Shown piece by piece: positions 19,745 to 28,934 of a stretch of DNA of 64,000 bases. The number at the start of each line of letters is the position of its first letter. The stretch's first letter is position 1. The notes below the pieces were generated by a model that worked only from the letters and a program-made list of their open reading frames with translations, was not told the origin of the DNA and searched no databases. A program made the translations under genes and the position numbers. Source of the DNA: Naasia aerilata. GTDB taxonomy: Bacteria; Actinomycetota; Actinomycetes; Actinomycetales; Microbacteriaceae. The stretch covers positions 2,294,001-2,358,000 of the forward strand of contig NZ_AP027731.1 of NCBI RefSeq assembly GCF_030296595.1, read 5' to 3'.

Positions 19745-20421
19745 ACTGGCTGTCGAGCAATTTCGACCTGGTTCTGTCGCTCACCGTTCAGCATCTGCGG
19801 CTCAGCGTGGTGCCGATCATCCTCGGCTTCGTGCTGTCGGTGCCGCTCGGCTGGGTCGCGTATCGCTACCGCGTCACGCGCGGCGTGCTGCTCACCGTCG
19901 CGGGGCTGCTCTACACGATCCCCTCGCTCGCCCTCTTCGTCGTCCTGCCCGTGATCACGGGGCTGTCGGTGCTCAGCGAGACGAACCTCATCCTCGCCCT
20001 CACGATCTACGCGGTCGCGATCATGGTCCGCTCGGTCGCAGACGCCCTCGACTCCGTGGACCCGGACGTGCGGCGGGCGGCGACCGCCCTCGGCTACTCC
20101 GGCTGGCGCCGGTTCTGGGCCGTCGAGTTCCCGCTGGCCGGGCCGGTCATGCTCGCCGGGCTGAGGGTCGTTGCGGTCAGCACGATCGCCCTGGTCACGG
20201 TCGGGATCATCGTCGGCGTGCAGAGCCTGGGGTACCTCTTCACCAACGGGTTCCAGCGCCGCATCGTCGAAGAGGTGCTCACCGGGGTCGTGCTGACGAT
20301 GATCGTGGCGCTCGTCGTCGATCTCCTGCTCGCCCTCCTCGGCCGCGCCCTTCTGCCCTGGGCGCGCCGGGGCGCGGGAAGCCGCCGCCGGCGCCCGTCC
20401 AGTGAGGGAGCGACCGCATGA
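19741..20421 (+). CDS. Osmoprotectant ABC transporter permease 1
   Basis: 226 residues with about five membrane helices and the permease coupling (EAA-like) loop AATALGYSGWRRFWAVEFPLAGP near residue 120-140. The pattern matches the OpuCB/ProW group of quaternary-amine importers. The GTG start at 19741 overlaps the ATPase stop and the stop overlaps the next permease, so translation is coupled. The Arg/Gly-rich tail is cytoplasmic. Confidence 0.9.
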   Translation: MNWLSSNFDLVLSLTVQHLRLSVVPIILGFVLSVPLGWVAYRYRVTRGVLLTVAGLLYTIPSLALFVVLPVITGLSVLSETNLILALTIYAVAIMVRSVADALDSVDPDVRRAATALGYSGWRRFWAVEFPLAGPVMLAGLRVVAVSTIALVTVGIIVGVQSLGYLFTNGFQRRIVEEVLTGVVLTMIVALVVDLLLALLGRALLPWARRGAGSRRRRPSSEGATA

Positions 20422-21170
20422 ACCTCCTCTCCGAGGCGCTCGCCTGGATCTTCGGCCCCGACTCCGACGTCGCCCAGAGGCTGGGCGAGCATCTCTCCTA
20501 CACGCTGCTGGCCTTCGTGCTGGCGTGCGTGATCGCGATCCCGCTCGGCTACCTCATCGGCCACACCGGGAAGGGCCGCGAGGTCGCCGTCACGATCGCG
20601 GGTGCGGCCCGCGCCCTGCCGTCCTTCGGCCTGATCCTGCTGCTCGTCCTCCTCATCGGCGTGCTGCAGATCGTGCCGGCGGTGACGCTGGCGCTGGTGC
20701 TCCTCGCCATCCCGTCGATCCTCGCCGGCGCGTACGCCGGCCTCGAGGCCATCGACCGGTCGACGGTCGACGCCGCGCGCGCGATCGGGATGACGGAGTG
20801 GCAGATCCTCACCAAGGTGGAGATCCCGCTCGGTCTGCAGCTTCTCATCTCCGGCATGCGCGCCGGCATCCTGCAGATCGTGGCAACGGCGACCCTCGCC
20901 GCCTACGTCGGGCTCGGTGGGCTCGGCTTCCCGGTCATCCAGGGCATCGCTGTCAGACGCTTCGACGAGACTCTGGGCGGTGCGCTCCTGGTCGTCCTCC
21001 TCGCGCTGCTCCTCGACACGGTCTTCGCGGTCCTGGAGCGGCTCGCCGTGCCTCGCGGCGTGCGCCTCGGGCGCGGCAGAGGCGACCGTCGACGTCGTCC
21101 GTCCCGAAGGACGGCCGAGCAGAACGCGGACGCCGCCGCCCGGCTCGCCCGGGCGGGCGCGCCCACATGA
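20418..21170 (+). CDS. Osmoprotectant ABC transporter permease 2
   Basis: 250 residues with about five or six membrane helices. The coupling loop reads AARAIGMTEWQILTKVEIPLGL near residue 115-135, and GLGGLGFPVIQGIAVR follows it, typical of the second permease of OpuC systems. ATG overlaps the stop of permease 1 (ATGA). The C-terminal 40 residues are Arg-rich and hydrophilic. The two permeases form the membrane channel served by the ATPase and the binding lipoprotein. Confidence 0.9.
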   Translation: MNLLSEALAWIFGPDSDVAQRLGEHLSYTLLAFVLACVIAIPLGYLIGHTGKGREVAVTIAGAARALPSFGLILLLVLLIGVLQIVPAVTLALVLLAIPSILAGAYAGLEAIDRSTVDAARAIGMTEWQILTKVEIPLGLQLLISGMRAGILQIVATATLAAYVGLGGLGFPVIQGIAVRRFDETLGGALLVVLLALLLDTVFAVLERLAVPRGVRLGRGRGDRRRRPSRRTAEQNADAAARLARAGAPT

Positions 21171-21210
21171 CTTCCCGGGACCCCGGGAACAGAAGAAAAG
21201 GAAGAGAACG

Positions 21211-22143
21211 ATGAACACAGCAGGGAACAAGGGCCGGCTCGCCCTCACGGCAGCCGTGGTCGGGGTGGCATTGACCCTGGCAGGGTGCGCGTCGGGCGAT
21301 CCGCTCTCCAGCGGATCCACGAGCGGGACCGGCGGCAGCTCCAGCGCGAGCGACACCATCGTCGTCGGATCCCAGGCGTACTACTCCAACGAGATCGTCG
21401 CGGAGATCTACGCGCAGGCGCTCGAAAACGCCGACCTGAAGGTCGAGCGCAAGTTCCAGATCGGCCAGCGCGACGCCTACATCCCCGCCCTCAAGGACGG
21501 GGAGGTGAACGTCTTCCCCGAGTACACCGGCAACCTCCTGCAGTTCTTGGACAAGACCGCCACCGCGCAGTCCGAGGACGAGGTCTACTCGGCCCTGCAG
21601 GACGCCCTGCCGGACAACCTCACCGCCCTCGACCAGTCGTCGGCGCAGGACCAGGACTCGTACAACGTCACCAAGGAGTTCGCCGACAAGTACAGCCTCA
21701 AGACCATCGAGGATCTCAGCAAGGTCGACGTTCCGCTGACCCTCGGCGGCGCGCCCGAGCTCGAGGACCGGCCCTACGGCCCCCAGGGCCTGAAGGACAC
21801 CTACGGCGTGACGATCGCGAACTTCTCCGCGACCGGGGACACGACCGTCGACGCCCTCGTCGCGAACACCGTCAACGTGGCGGACGTCTACAGCGCCGAC
21901 CCCCGCATCAGCTCGCAGAACCTGGTCACGCTCGAGGACCCGAAGGGCCTGATCCTCGTCCAGAACATCGTGCCGATCGTCAGCAAGGACCTCGCCGGCA
22001 AGGTCGGCGACGTGCTGAACCCGATCAGCGCGAAGCTCACCACGGCCGAGCTCGTGAAGATGGATGTGCAGAGCGTCGACGACAAGAAGTCGTCCGCGGA
22101 CATCGCGAAGGCCTGGCTGACCGACAACGGGTTCCTGAAGTAG
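21211..22143 (+). CDS. Osmoprotectant-binding lipoprotein (OpuCC/OsmoX type)
   Basis: 310 residues. A lipoprotein signal with lipobox LAGC (LTLAGCASGD) is followed by a Ser/Gly/Thr linker. The domain then opens with IVVGSQAYYSNEIVAEIYAQ and has NVFPEYTGNLLQFLDK, the aromatic-rich pattern of substrate-binding proteins for glycine betaine or choline. ATG at 21211 follows the site GGAAGAG. The gene starts 40 bases after permease 2 and completes the operon. The exact ligand is not readable from the sequence. Confidence 0.9.
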   Translation: MNTAGNKGRLALTAAVVGVALTLAGCASGDPLSSGSTSGTGGSSSASDTIVVGSQAYYSNEIVAEIYAQALENADLKVERKFQIGQRDAYIPALKDGEVNVFPEYTGNLLQFLDKTATAQSEDEVYSALQDALPDNLTALDQSSAQDQDSYNVTKEFADKYSLKTIEDLSKVDVPLTLGGAPELEDRPYGPQGLKDTYGVTIANFSATGDTTVDALVANTVNVADVYSADPRISSQNLVTLEDPKGLILVQNIVPIVSKDLAGKVGDVLNPISAKLTTAELVKMDVQSVDDKKSSADIAKAWLTDNGFLK

Positions 22144-22168
22144 TCCGTCCGCTCAGGAGCGCATTCCG

Positions 22169-22855
22169 CTAGACCCGAGGCGCCTGGCCCTGTCCGTCCA
22201 CGACGGGGCCAGGCGCTTCGCCGTCCATGTGCTTGCTCTGGGTGCGGTGCAGCAGGGTGCGGGCGCCCAGCGCGATCAGCAGGAACACCACGATGCCGCC
22301 CACGAAGAGGTAGCCCGCATAGTGCAGGCGGTCGCCGACCGTCCGGTAGCTGCCCGCGGCGAGCGTGCCGACGGTGATGTAGGCGAAGGCCCAGAGCGTG
22401 CAGGCGGGAGCCGTCCACGCGATGAACCGGCGGTACCGCATCGGGCTCATGCCCACCGTGAGCGGGATCAGCGCGTGCAGCACCGGCAGGAACCGGCTGA
22501 TGAACACCGCGAGTCCGCCGCGGCGGGCCAGGTACCGCTCGGCGCGCTCCCAGTGGCCGCCGCCGATCCGCTGGCCGAGCGGGCTGGCGCGCAGCCGCGG
22601 CCCGAAGAGGCGGCCCAGCGCGAAGCCGAGGCTCTCGCCCGCGAGCGAGCCGACGATGACGGTGATGAGGAGCGCCCAGTAGCCGGCGGGCGAGCTGACC
22701 GCCGTGCTCGAGACGATCACGATGGTGTCGCCGGGGACGACGAGGCCGACCAGGATCGACGTCTCGAGGAACATCGCGATCCCGGCGATCGCCGTTCGCA
22801 GCACCGGGTCGACACTGGTGACGATCGCGAGGATGTTGTTGAGCACCTCGTTCAC
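22169..22855 (-). CDS. DedA-family membrane protein
   Basis: 228 residues with about five membrane segments. The motifs VVPGDTIVIVSS, SLAGESLGFALGR and RFLPVLHALIPLTVG are those of the DedA/SNARE-associated family; members such as UptA recycle undecaprenyl phosphate or move lipids. The GTG at 22855 gives VNEVLNNIL; a GTG nine bases later is also possible. The stop lies 25 bases from the converging binding-protein gene, and its last codons form part of a hairpin (22180-22216) that serves both genes. Confidence 0.88.
   Translation of the reverse strand: MNEVLNNILAIVTSVDPVLRTAIAGIAMFLETSILVGLVVPGDTIVIVSSTAVSSPAGYWALLITVIVGSLAGESLGFALGRLFGPRLRASPLGQRIGGGHWERAERYLARRGGLAVFISRFLPVLHALIPLTVGMSPMRYRRFIAWTAPACTLWAFAYITVGTLAAGSYRTVGDRLHYAGYLFVGGIVVFLLIALGARTLLHRTQSKHMDGEAPGPVVDGQGQAPRV
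22180..22216. terminator. Hairpin between converging opuC-type operon and dedA, inside the dedA tail
   Basis: GCGCCTGGCCC (22180-22190) pairs with GGGGCCAGGCGC (22205-22216). It lies 37 bases past the binding-protein stop and encodes the last codons of the converging DedA protein. The stem is strong enough to stop transcription from the left. Confidence 0.6.
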
Positions 22856-22922
22856 GCTTCGAACACTAGGGGATCGGGGTGACGGCGAACCCGGTGGTTC
22901 GCTGTCAGTAAGGTCCCTGCAA

Positions 22923-23760
22923 TCAGGGAAGAGTCGTGCCAGCCGCGGCGGGTCGGATCGGCCGCCGCTGCGCCTCCAGCCGCCGTCGCCAGACATCGAG
23001 TCGACCCGGGACGGAGGAGACGGCCGGCCCGCCGATCCAGCGGCCGACGCCCCGGATGCCGTGCACGGCGTTGGCCGTCCAGACCTCGAGGCCGTCGAGA
23101 TCGGCGGGGCGGGCGTGCTCGCCGATCACGGGGACGCCCTCGGCCGCCGCGAGGGCGAGGACGGCTGCGGCCGTCACGCTGGCGACCCGCGGGAGGTCGT
23201 GGGCGGGGATGCTGAGGCGGTCGCCCCGCCACCAGAGCAGGGCGCTCGTCGTGCCGTCGGCCACAGAGCCGTCCGCCGCGAGCAGCACTCCGTCATCCGC
23301 CCCATCGGCCGCGACGGCGGACCGCGCTCGAAGCAGCGCCTCCAGGTCCGGACCCTTCACGCCAGGCACCCGGCGCGGGTCGGTTCCGGTCCACGTCGCG
23401 AGAGTGACCGCGCGGGTGAGCGGGGAGCGGGACGCACGCGCAGCCGGAGCAGGGCCTCACGCTCGGTGGCCACCAGCTCGATCCGGGGGAACCAGGACCC
23501 GGTGTCGGGCAGGGTCGCCACGGCGGCCGCCCAGAACGCCTCGACGTCGGCTCGGGAAGGCAACGGCGTGCCGCCGGCGAGTGCCCGCACCTCCGCTCGG
23601 GCCGCGTCGAGCAGGAAGCGGGAGCGGTGGCCGTCGAGGGCGACGACGCCGCCGTCGGCCAGCAGGAAGGAGTCGGCCACGAGCAGGCGGGCGGTCGCGT
23701 CGGGCTCGGGGAGAGCGCGCGCTCCCGCCAGACCAGGACCTCGCGGGGATCGGCCGCCAT
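22923..23760 (-). CDS. pabC: Aminodeoxychorismate lyase-like PLP enzyme, two frameshifts
   Basis: About 279 residues once two bases are restored, at the GGGG runs 23708-23711 and 23422-23425. Pieces in order: MAADPREVLVWRERAL, then VADSFLLADGGVVALDGHRSRFLL, then LATWTGTDPRRVPGVKG (catalytic Lys at VKG), then DDGVLLAADGSVADGT and the C-terminal VWTANAVHGIRGVGRW. This is the fold-type IV aminotransferase/lyase family. Together with divergent pabB it would make 4-aminobenzoate for folate. The start at 23760 is 11 bases from the pabB start on the other strand. Confidence 0.78.
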
Positions 23761-23771
23761 AGGCTCACCTT

Positions 23772-24982
23772 ATGCGGACGACCGGGCATGCCCTCGTGGG
23801 CTGGGCGGACCCGGCCGACGTCTTCGAGCGCCTGGTGCCGGTGGGGGCGGATGCCGCGCTGCTGGAGGCGACCGATGGATCCGGCGAGAGCATCCTGGCG
23901 CTGGGCCCGCGCATCCTGACCTCTGTCCCCGAGGTTCCCCTGGCGGGAGGCGACGACGAGCTTCGCTTCGAGCCGGGCTGGATCGGCTGGCTGACCTACG
24001 AGGGGAGGCCCGGTTCCTCGAGGTGGATCGCGCGCTCGCCTTCGACCACGACTCGCGCAGCGTGCGCTCGCTCGCGGGGAATGACGACTGGATGGCGGCG
24101 GCCGAGAAGGCGCTCGCCGCCGGCTCCGTGCCCGAGTCCGCGGACGCGCCCGCCGAGGTGCCGGAGCCGGAATGGCGGCACGACGACGCGGAGTACCTCC
24201 GGATGATCGAGGCGTGCCAGGAGGCGATCACCCGCGGCGACGCGTACGTGCTCTGTCTCACCGACACGGCCACCGTCCGCGACGCGGTGGACGGCTGGAC
24301 GGCCTACCGCCGGCTTCGGCGATCGAGTCCCACGCACTCGGCGGGGTACCTCCGACTCGGCGGCACCGAGCTCGTGAGTGCCTCGCCCGAGCGGTTCCTC
24401 GAGGTGACCGCAGGCGGAACCGCGCGGAGCCGGCCCATCAAGGGCACCCGGCCGCGGCATCCCGACCCCGCTCGCGACCGTGCGCTCGCCGACGAGCTGG
24501 GCGCGAGCGACAAGGAGCGCGCCGAGAACCTCATGATCGTGGACCTGGTCCGCAACGACCTCAGCCGGGTCGCGGAGGTCGGCACGGTGCGGGTTCCACA
24601 GCTGTTCGCGGTGGAGAGCTACCCGCAGGTGCACCAGCTGGTGAGCACGGTGGAGGCGCAGCTTGCTCCCGGCCGGACAGCGGCCGATGCGGTCCGGGCC
24701 CTGTTCCCGGCGGGATCGATGACCGGAGCGCCGAAGGCCAGCGCCATGGCGATCCTCGCCGCCTTGGAACGAGGACCGCGCGGCGTCTACTCCGGCACGT
24801 TTGGCTACATCTCCCGCACGGGGGCGGCCGCCCTGGCCATGGTGATCCGCAGCATCGTCATCGAGGACGGGATCGCCACGGTCGGCGCCGGGGGCGGCAT
24901 CACGGCGCTGTCCGACCCGGACGAGGAGCTGGCGGAGAAGAAGCTCAAGGCGAACGCGCTCCTGGCCGCGCTCCGGGCCTGA
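23772..24982 (+). CDS. pabB: Aminodeoxychorismate synthase component I-like chorismate-binding enzyme, frameshifted
   Basis: About 403 residues when a base is restored in the GGGG run at 24002-24005. Chorismate-binding motifs are clear: RPIKGTRPRHP, ENLMIVDLVRNDL, LFPAGSMTGAPK and the C-terminal VGAGGGITALSDPDEE. The enzyme should convert chorismate to 4-amino-4-deoxychorismate using ammonia from a glutamine amidotransferase that is not encoded here. Anthranilate synthase is a weaker alternative; the pabC neighbour favours folate synthesis. The ATG at 23772 begins after an AGGCTCACCTT stretch that is also the pabC start region. leuS follows 63 bases downstream. Confidence 0.82.
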
Positions 24983-25045
24983 GGAAGCCCGCTACCCTTA
25001 AGGGTTGCCGCTGGATCGCGGCCCGCAACACGAGAAGAGCCCCGC

Positions 25046-27592
25046 TTGGTTTCCACCCCGCCCAGCACGGAACTGCCCACCTTCGACCGCCTGCAGGAGA
25101 AGTGGCTCGGGATCTGGGACGAGCTGCGTCCATTCTCCACGGCGGATCCCTCGGACAACCGGCCGCGCAAGTACGTGCTCGACATGTTCCCGTACCCGTC
25201 CGGGGACCTGCACATGGGGCATGCCGAGGCCTACGCGCTCGGTGACGTGATCGCGCGCTACTGGCGGCAGCAGGGCTTCAACGTGCTGCACCCCATCGGC
25301 TGGGACTCGTTCGGCCTGCCCGCCGAGAACGCCGCGATCAAGCGCGGCGCCAACCCGGTCACCTGGACCTACGACAACATCGCCCAGCAGCGTGAGTCGA
25401 TGCGCCGCTACGCGCCGTCCTTCGACTGGGACCGCGTGCTGCACACGAGCGACCCCTCCTACTACAAGTGGAACCAGTGGCTGTTCCTCAAGATGTACGA
25501 GCGCGGGCTCGCGTACCGGAAGGACAGCTGGGTCAACTGGGACCCGGTGGACCAGACGGTGCTCGCGAACGAGCAGGTGCTGCCGGACGGCACGTCGGAG
25601 CGCTCCGGCGCCCTCGTCGTCAAGAAGAAGCTGACCCAGTGGTACTTCCGCATCACCGCCTACGCGGATCGGCTGCTCGACGACCTCAACCAGCTCGAGG
25701 GCTCCTGGCCGTCGAAGGTGCTGTCGATGCAGCGCAACTGGATCGGCCGCTCCACCGGCGCGGACGTCGACTTCGCGGTCGAGGGCCGCGACGAGAAGAT
25801 CACGGTCTACACGACCCGCCCGGACACGCTGCACGGCGCCACCTTCATGGTGGTCGCACCCGACTCCGACCTGGCCGCGGACCTGGTCTCGGGAGCCGAG
25901 CCGGGCATCCGCACCGCGTTCGAGGAGTACCTGCAGCGCACGCAGCGCAGCTCCGAGATCGAGCGACTCTCGGTCGATCGGGAGAAGACGGGCGTCTTCA
26001 CGGGGCGGTACGCCATCAACCCGCTGAACGGCGAGCGGCTGCCGATCTGGGTCGCCGACTACGTGCTGAGCGACTACGGCCAGGGCGCCATCATGGCCGT
26101 CCCAGCCCACGACCAGCGCGACCTCGACTTCGCCCGCACCTACGACCTGCCGGTGCGTGTCGTGGTCGACACGACGCAGCCGGTGACGGGCGCCATCCGG
26201 ATCATCCCCGCCGACGGCACGCTGCCCGAACTCGATGACATGAACCCGGTCCTGACCGGCACTGCGCTCACCGGCGACGGCCGCCTCATCAACTCCGGGC
26301 AGTTCGACGGGCTCAGCAAGGGCACCGCGATCGCGCGCGTCACCGCCTATCTCGAGCAGCATGGGCTCGGCCGCCCGGCCAAGAACTACCGGCTGCGCGA
26401 CTGGCTGATCTCCCGCCAGCGGTTCTGGGGCACCCCGATCCCGATCCTCTACGACGAGGACGGCAACGAGATCCCCGTGCCCGAGGATCAGCTGCCCATC
26501 GCGCTGCCCTCCACCGAGGGCCTCGACCTCAAGCCGAAGGGCGTCTCGCCGCTCGCGGCCGCGACCGACTGGGTGACCACGACGACGCCCGACGGCCGTC
26601 CCGCGCTCCGCGACTCGGACACGATGGACACCTTCGTCGACAGCTCGTGGTACTTCCTCCGCTTCCTCTCCCCGAACGACGATTCCCAGCCGTTCGACCG
26701 TGCGGAGGCCGAGAAGTGGGCGCCCGTCGACCAGTACGTCGGCGGCGTCACGCACGCGATCCTGCACCTGCTCTACGCCCGCTTCATCACCAAGGTGCTG
26801 TTCGACCTCGGCTACGTGAGCTTCACCGAGCCGTTCAGCGCGCTGCTCAACCAGGGCATGGTGCAGATGGACGGCGCCGCGATGAGCAAGTCGAAGGGCA
26901 ACCTCGTCCGGCTCTCCGAGCAGCTCGACCAGTACGGCGTCGACGCCGTGCGCCTGACCATGGCGTTCGCCGGCCCGCCCGAGGACGACATCGACTGGAA
27001 GGACGTCTCGCCGTCCGGGTCGCTCAAGTTCCTCAGCCGCGCCCTGCGTCTCGCGCAGGATGTCACCAGCACGCCGGATGCGATCTGGCGCAAGGGCGAC
27101 GTGTCGCTGCGGCGGGTGACGCATCGGTTCCTCGCCGACGCGCCGGGGCTCGTGGAGGCGTTCAAGTTCAACGTCGTCGTGGCGCGGATCATGGAGCTCG
27201 TCAACGCCATCCGCAAGGCGATCGACTCGGGCCCCGGCCCCGCGGATCCCGCGGTGCGCGAGGCGACCGAGACGGTGGCGCTGGCCCTGAGCCTCTTCGC
27301 GCCGTACACGGCCGAGGAGATGTGGGAGATGCTCGGCTACCCGCCCTCGGTCGCGCTCTACGGCTGGCGGAAGGCGGATCCGACGCTGCTCGTCCAGGAG
27401 TCGGTCACCGCGATCCTCCAGGTCGACGGCAAGGTGCGCGGCCGCATCGACGTCCCCCCGACGATCGGCGCCGACGAGCTGGAGCGCCTGGCCCGCGCCG
27501 ACGCCGGCGTCGCCCGCGCGCTCGGCGACCGCGAGATCGTCAACGTGATCGTGCGCCCGCCGCGCCTGGTCAACATCGCAACGCGCGGCTGA
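25046..27592 (+). CDS. leuS: Leucyl-tRNA synthetase
   Basis: 848 residues, full length for bacterial LeuRS. The HIGH motif appears as [15 protein letters not shown] and the KMSKS motif as AAMSKSKGN. The editing domain (CP1) lies between about residues 230 and 410 with [14 protein letters not shown] and [11 protein letters not shown]. The C-terminal anticodon-binding part ends in [14 protein letters not shown]. The TTG at 25046 starts the family N-terminus ([20 protein letters not shown]). It attaches leucine to tRNA-Leu. A copy of the 60-base palindrome with a T tract lies 10 bases after the stop and may be its terminator. Confidence 0.98.
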   Translation: MVSTPPSTELPTFDRLQEKWLGIWDELRPFSTADPSDNRPRKYVLDMFPYPSGDLHMGHAEAYALGDVIARYWRQQGFNVLHPIGWDSFGLPAENAAIKRGANPVTWTYDNIAQQRESMRRYAPSFDWDRVLHTSDPSYYKWNQWLFLKMYERGLAYRKDSWVNWDPVDQTVLANEQVLPDGTSERSGALVVKKKLTQWYFRITAYADRLLDDLNQLEGSWPSKVLSMQRNWIGRSTGADVDFAVEGRDEKITVYTTRPDTLHGATFMVVAPDSDLAADLVSGAEPGIRTAFEEYLQRTQRSSEIERLSVDREKTGVFTGRYAINPLNGERLPIWVADYVLSDYGQGAIMAVPAHDQRDLDFARTYDLPVRVVVDTTQPVTGAIRIIPADGTLPELDDMNPVLTGTALTGDGRLINSGQFDGLSKGTAIARVTAYLEQHGLGRPAKNYRLRDWLISRQRFWGTPIPILYDEDGNEIPVPEDQLPIALPSTEGLDLKPKGVSPLAAATDWVTTTTPDGRPALRDSDTMDTFVDSSWYFLRFLSPNDDSQPFDRAEAEKWAPVDQYVGGVTHAILHLLYARFITKVLFDLGYVSFTEPFSALLNQGMVQMDGAAMSKSKGNLVRLSEQLDQYGVDAVRLTMAFAGPPEDDIDWKDVSPSGSLKFLSRALRLAQDVTSTPDAIWRKGDVSLRRVTHRFLADAPGLVEAFKFNVVVARIMELVNAIRKAIDSGPGPADPAVREATETVALALSLFAPYTAEEMWEMLGYPPSVALYGWRKADPTLLVQESVTAILQVDGKVRGRIDVPPTIGADELERLARADAGVARALGDREIVNVIVRPPRLVNIATRG

Positions 27593-27602
27593 CCGCCGCT
27601 CT

Positions 27603-27662
27603 CCGCATCACTGCGGACAAACCGCATCGGTCTCCGGTTGCGGTTTGTCCGCAATGATGCGG
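27603..27662. repeat. 60-base palindrome family, copy B (with T tract, likely leuS terminator)
   Basis: A near-perfect stem of about 23 bases (CCGCATCACTGCGGACAAAC facing GTTTGTCCGCAATGATGCGG) around the loop core CGGTCTCCGGT. TTTTTC follows at 27663-27668. Same length and loop as copies at 2578 and 46498. Confidence 0.88.
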
Positions 27663-27666
27663 TTTT

Positions 27667-28256
27667 TCATTTGCACCGGCGGAGCGCCCTGCGTCGCCGG
27701 CCGGGGACGCTGGTAGACGGGAGCGCGCGCGGCGGCAGCTTGAGGCTTAGGACGATGCGACGTGGCCCGGTTTGCGCCGCCGCGTCGCGTCGCATGCGTT
27801 GCGAGCGTCTGCCGAGCGCGCCGCGGGAGGCCGAGCGCGGTGCGCAACGTCGAGCGCGCCGCGCAACGCCGAGCGCGGTGCGTCTCCCCGCTCGAGCGCG
27901 GCCCGAGGCACCGACCGCGCTGCATCCCTCACCGAGCGCGGTCCGTACCGACGAGCGCACCCCGTCTACACCCCGCGTTCGTCGTCACGCCCCGCGCTCG
28001 GCGCACGCCCCGCGCTCGGCGGAAAGCTGGACCTGGCGAGAGCGAGTACGGCCGCCCGCCACTGCGAAGCGTTCCACCCGTCGCGGCCACACTCACCGTC
28101 TTAAGCCCAAGCGACACCCCACGAGCGCCGCACGCGCCGGCCCTTACCCCGCTGGAGCCGAGCGCCACGCCCAGTCGCCAGCACAACCGCGACCCGCGGG
28201 ACGGGCGGACAAATCGCGACGGCCAGCGAGAGTGCGGGATCCCCGCCCGACCCGCG
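27667..28256. other. Non-coding stretch without a supported gene
   Basis: About 590 bases between leuS and the sortase gene. I find no convincing coding frame: open frames here are Arg/Pro-rich by-products of GC content. The middle (27813-28023) is a cluster of CGAGCGCG repeat units. A hairpin-like GCGGGATCCCCGC near 28236 lies close to the sortase 3' end and may terminate it. Confidence 0.7.
27813..28023. repeat. Cluster of about ten CGAGCGCG-type units, mostly 19-base spacing
   Basis: Units starting CGAGCGCG or a one-base variant occur at about 27813, 27832, 27851, 27870, 27893, 27912, 27933 and 27952, four of them exactly 19 bases apart. They continue as C-G-C/G-Y-GCG plus six variable bases. 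Two or three units in reverse orientation (CCCCGCGCTCGGCG) close the cluster at about 27997-28023. The same unit builds the palindrome at 12617-12692. Confidence 0.8.
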
Positions 28257-28934
28257 CTACTCCACCGGGACGGCGAACACCACGAGGTTGTTGCGGTAGT
28301 GCATGGCGTCGAAGTCGTAGGGACCGTTGCAGGTGATGATGCGCAGCTGCGAGTTCGGAGTCGGGCCGTAGACCTGCTCGGTCGGGAACTCGGCCTTCGC
28401 CACGTCCTCGGAACGGTCCATCCGGTACTGCCGGGATGTGCCGTCGGACAGCTGCACCGTGATGGACGCGCCGGGCTGCAGCTCGTGCAGGCGCGCGAAG
28501 ACGCCCGCGGTCTCGGTGTCGTCGACATGGCCGGCGAGGATGGCGGGGCCGACCGCCCCGGGGACCGCGCTGCCCGTGTACCAGCCGGCCGTGTCCAGGT
28601 CCCCAGGCGGGAGGAGCACGCGATTCTCGTCGAGGCTCAGGGGCGGCAGGGCCGCGTCGACGCCGATGTCCGGGATGAGCAGGCGCGTCGGGACGACCCC
28701 GGCCGCAGGCGTGTCCGCGGGCAGGGGCTGGGGATCCTGCAGGGGAGCGGCGGGAGCGGCCGCAGGCTGCACGGACACGTGCTGTGCGACCGGAACCGGC
28801 GCCGGGGCGGGGCGGGCCGCAGCGCCGCTCGCCACGGTGCCGCCCACGGCGAGCGCACACGCCACCGCTGCCACGCGGAGGAGTCCTCCACGGGGCGGGG
28901 CGGCGGCGCGATGCCGTGGCGTCCGATCAGGCAC
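28257..28934 (-). CDS. Class E/F-type sortase
   Basis: 225 residues. An N-terminal hydrophobic signal anchor (VAAVACALAVGGTVASGA) is followed by a Pro/Ala linker and the sortase barrel. Catalytic residues are visible: His in ILAGHVDD, Cys in LRIITCNGPYD and a conserved Arg in HYRNNLVVFA. The TCNG sequence around Cys resembles the single-domain class F group rather than LPXTG housekeeping class A. GTG at 28934 overlaps the stop of the DUF4397 gene by eight bases, so expression is coupled. An upstream frame stays open but reads through the neighbour. No classical sorting signal is seen in the neighbours. Confidence 0.87.
   Translation of the reverse strand: MPDRTPRHRAAAPPRGGLLRVAAVACALAVGGTVASGAAARPAPAPVPVAQHVSVQPAAAPAAPLQDPQPLPADTPAAGVVPTRLLIPDIGVDAALPPLSLDENRVLLPPGDLDTAGWYTGSAVPGAVGPAILAGHVDDTETAGVFARLHELQPGASITVQLSDGTSRQYRMDRSEDVAKAEFPTEQVYGPTPNSQLRIITCNGPYDFDAMHYRNNLVVFAVPVE

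Noticed and set aside
27813-28023. CRISPR array
   Set aside because: Units are only 8-13 conserved bases with 19-base period, no spacers of 30 or more bases, some units inverted and no cas genes nearby.
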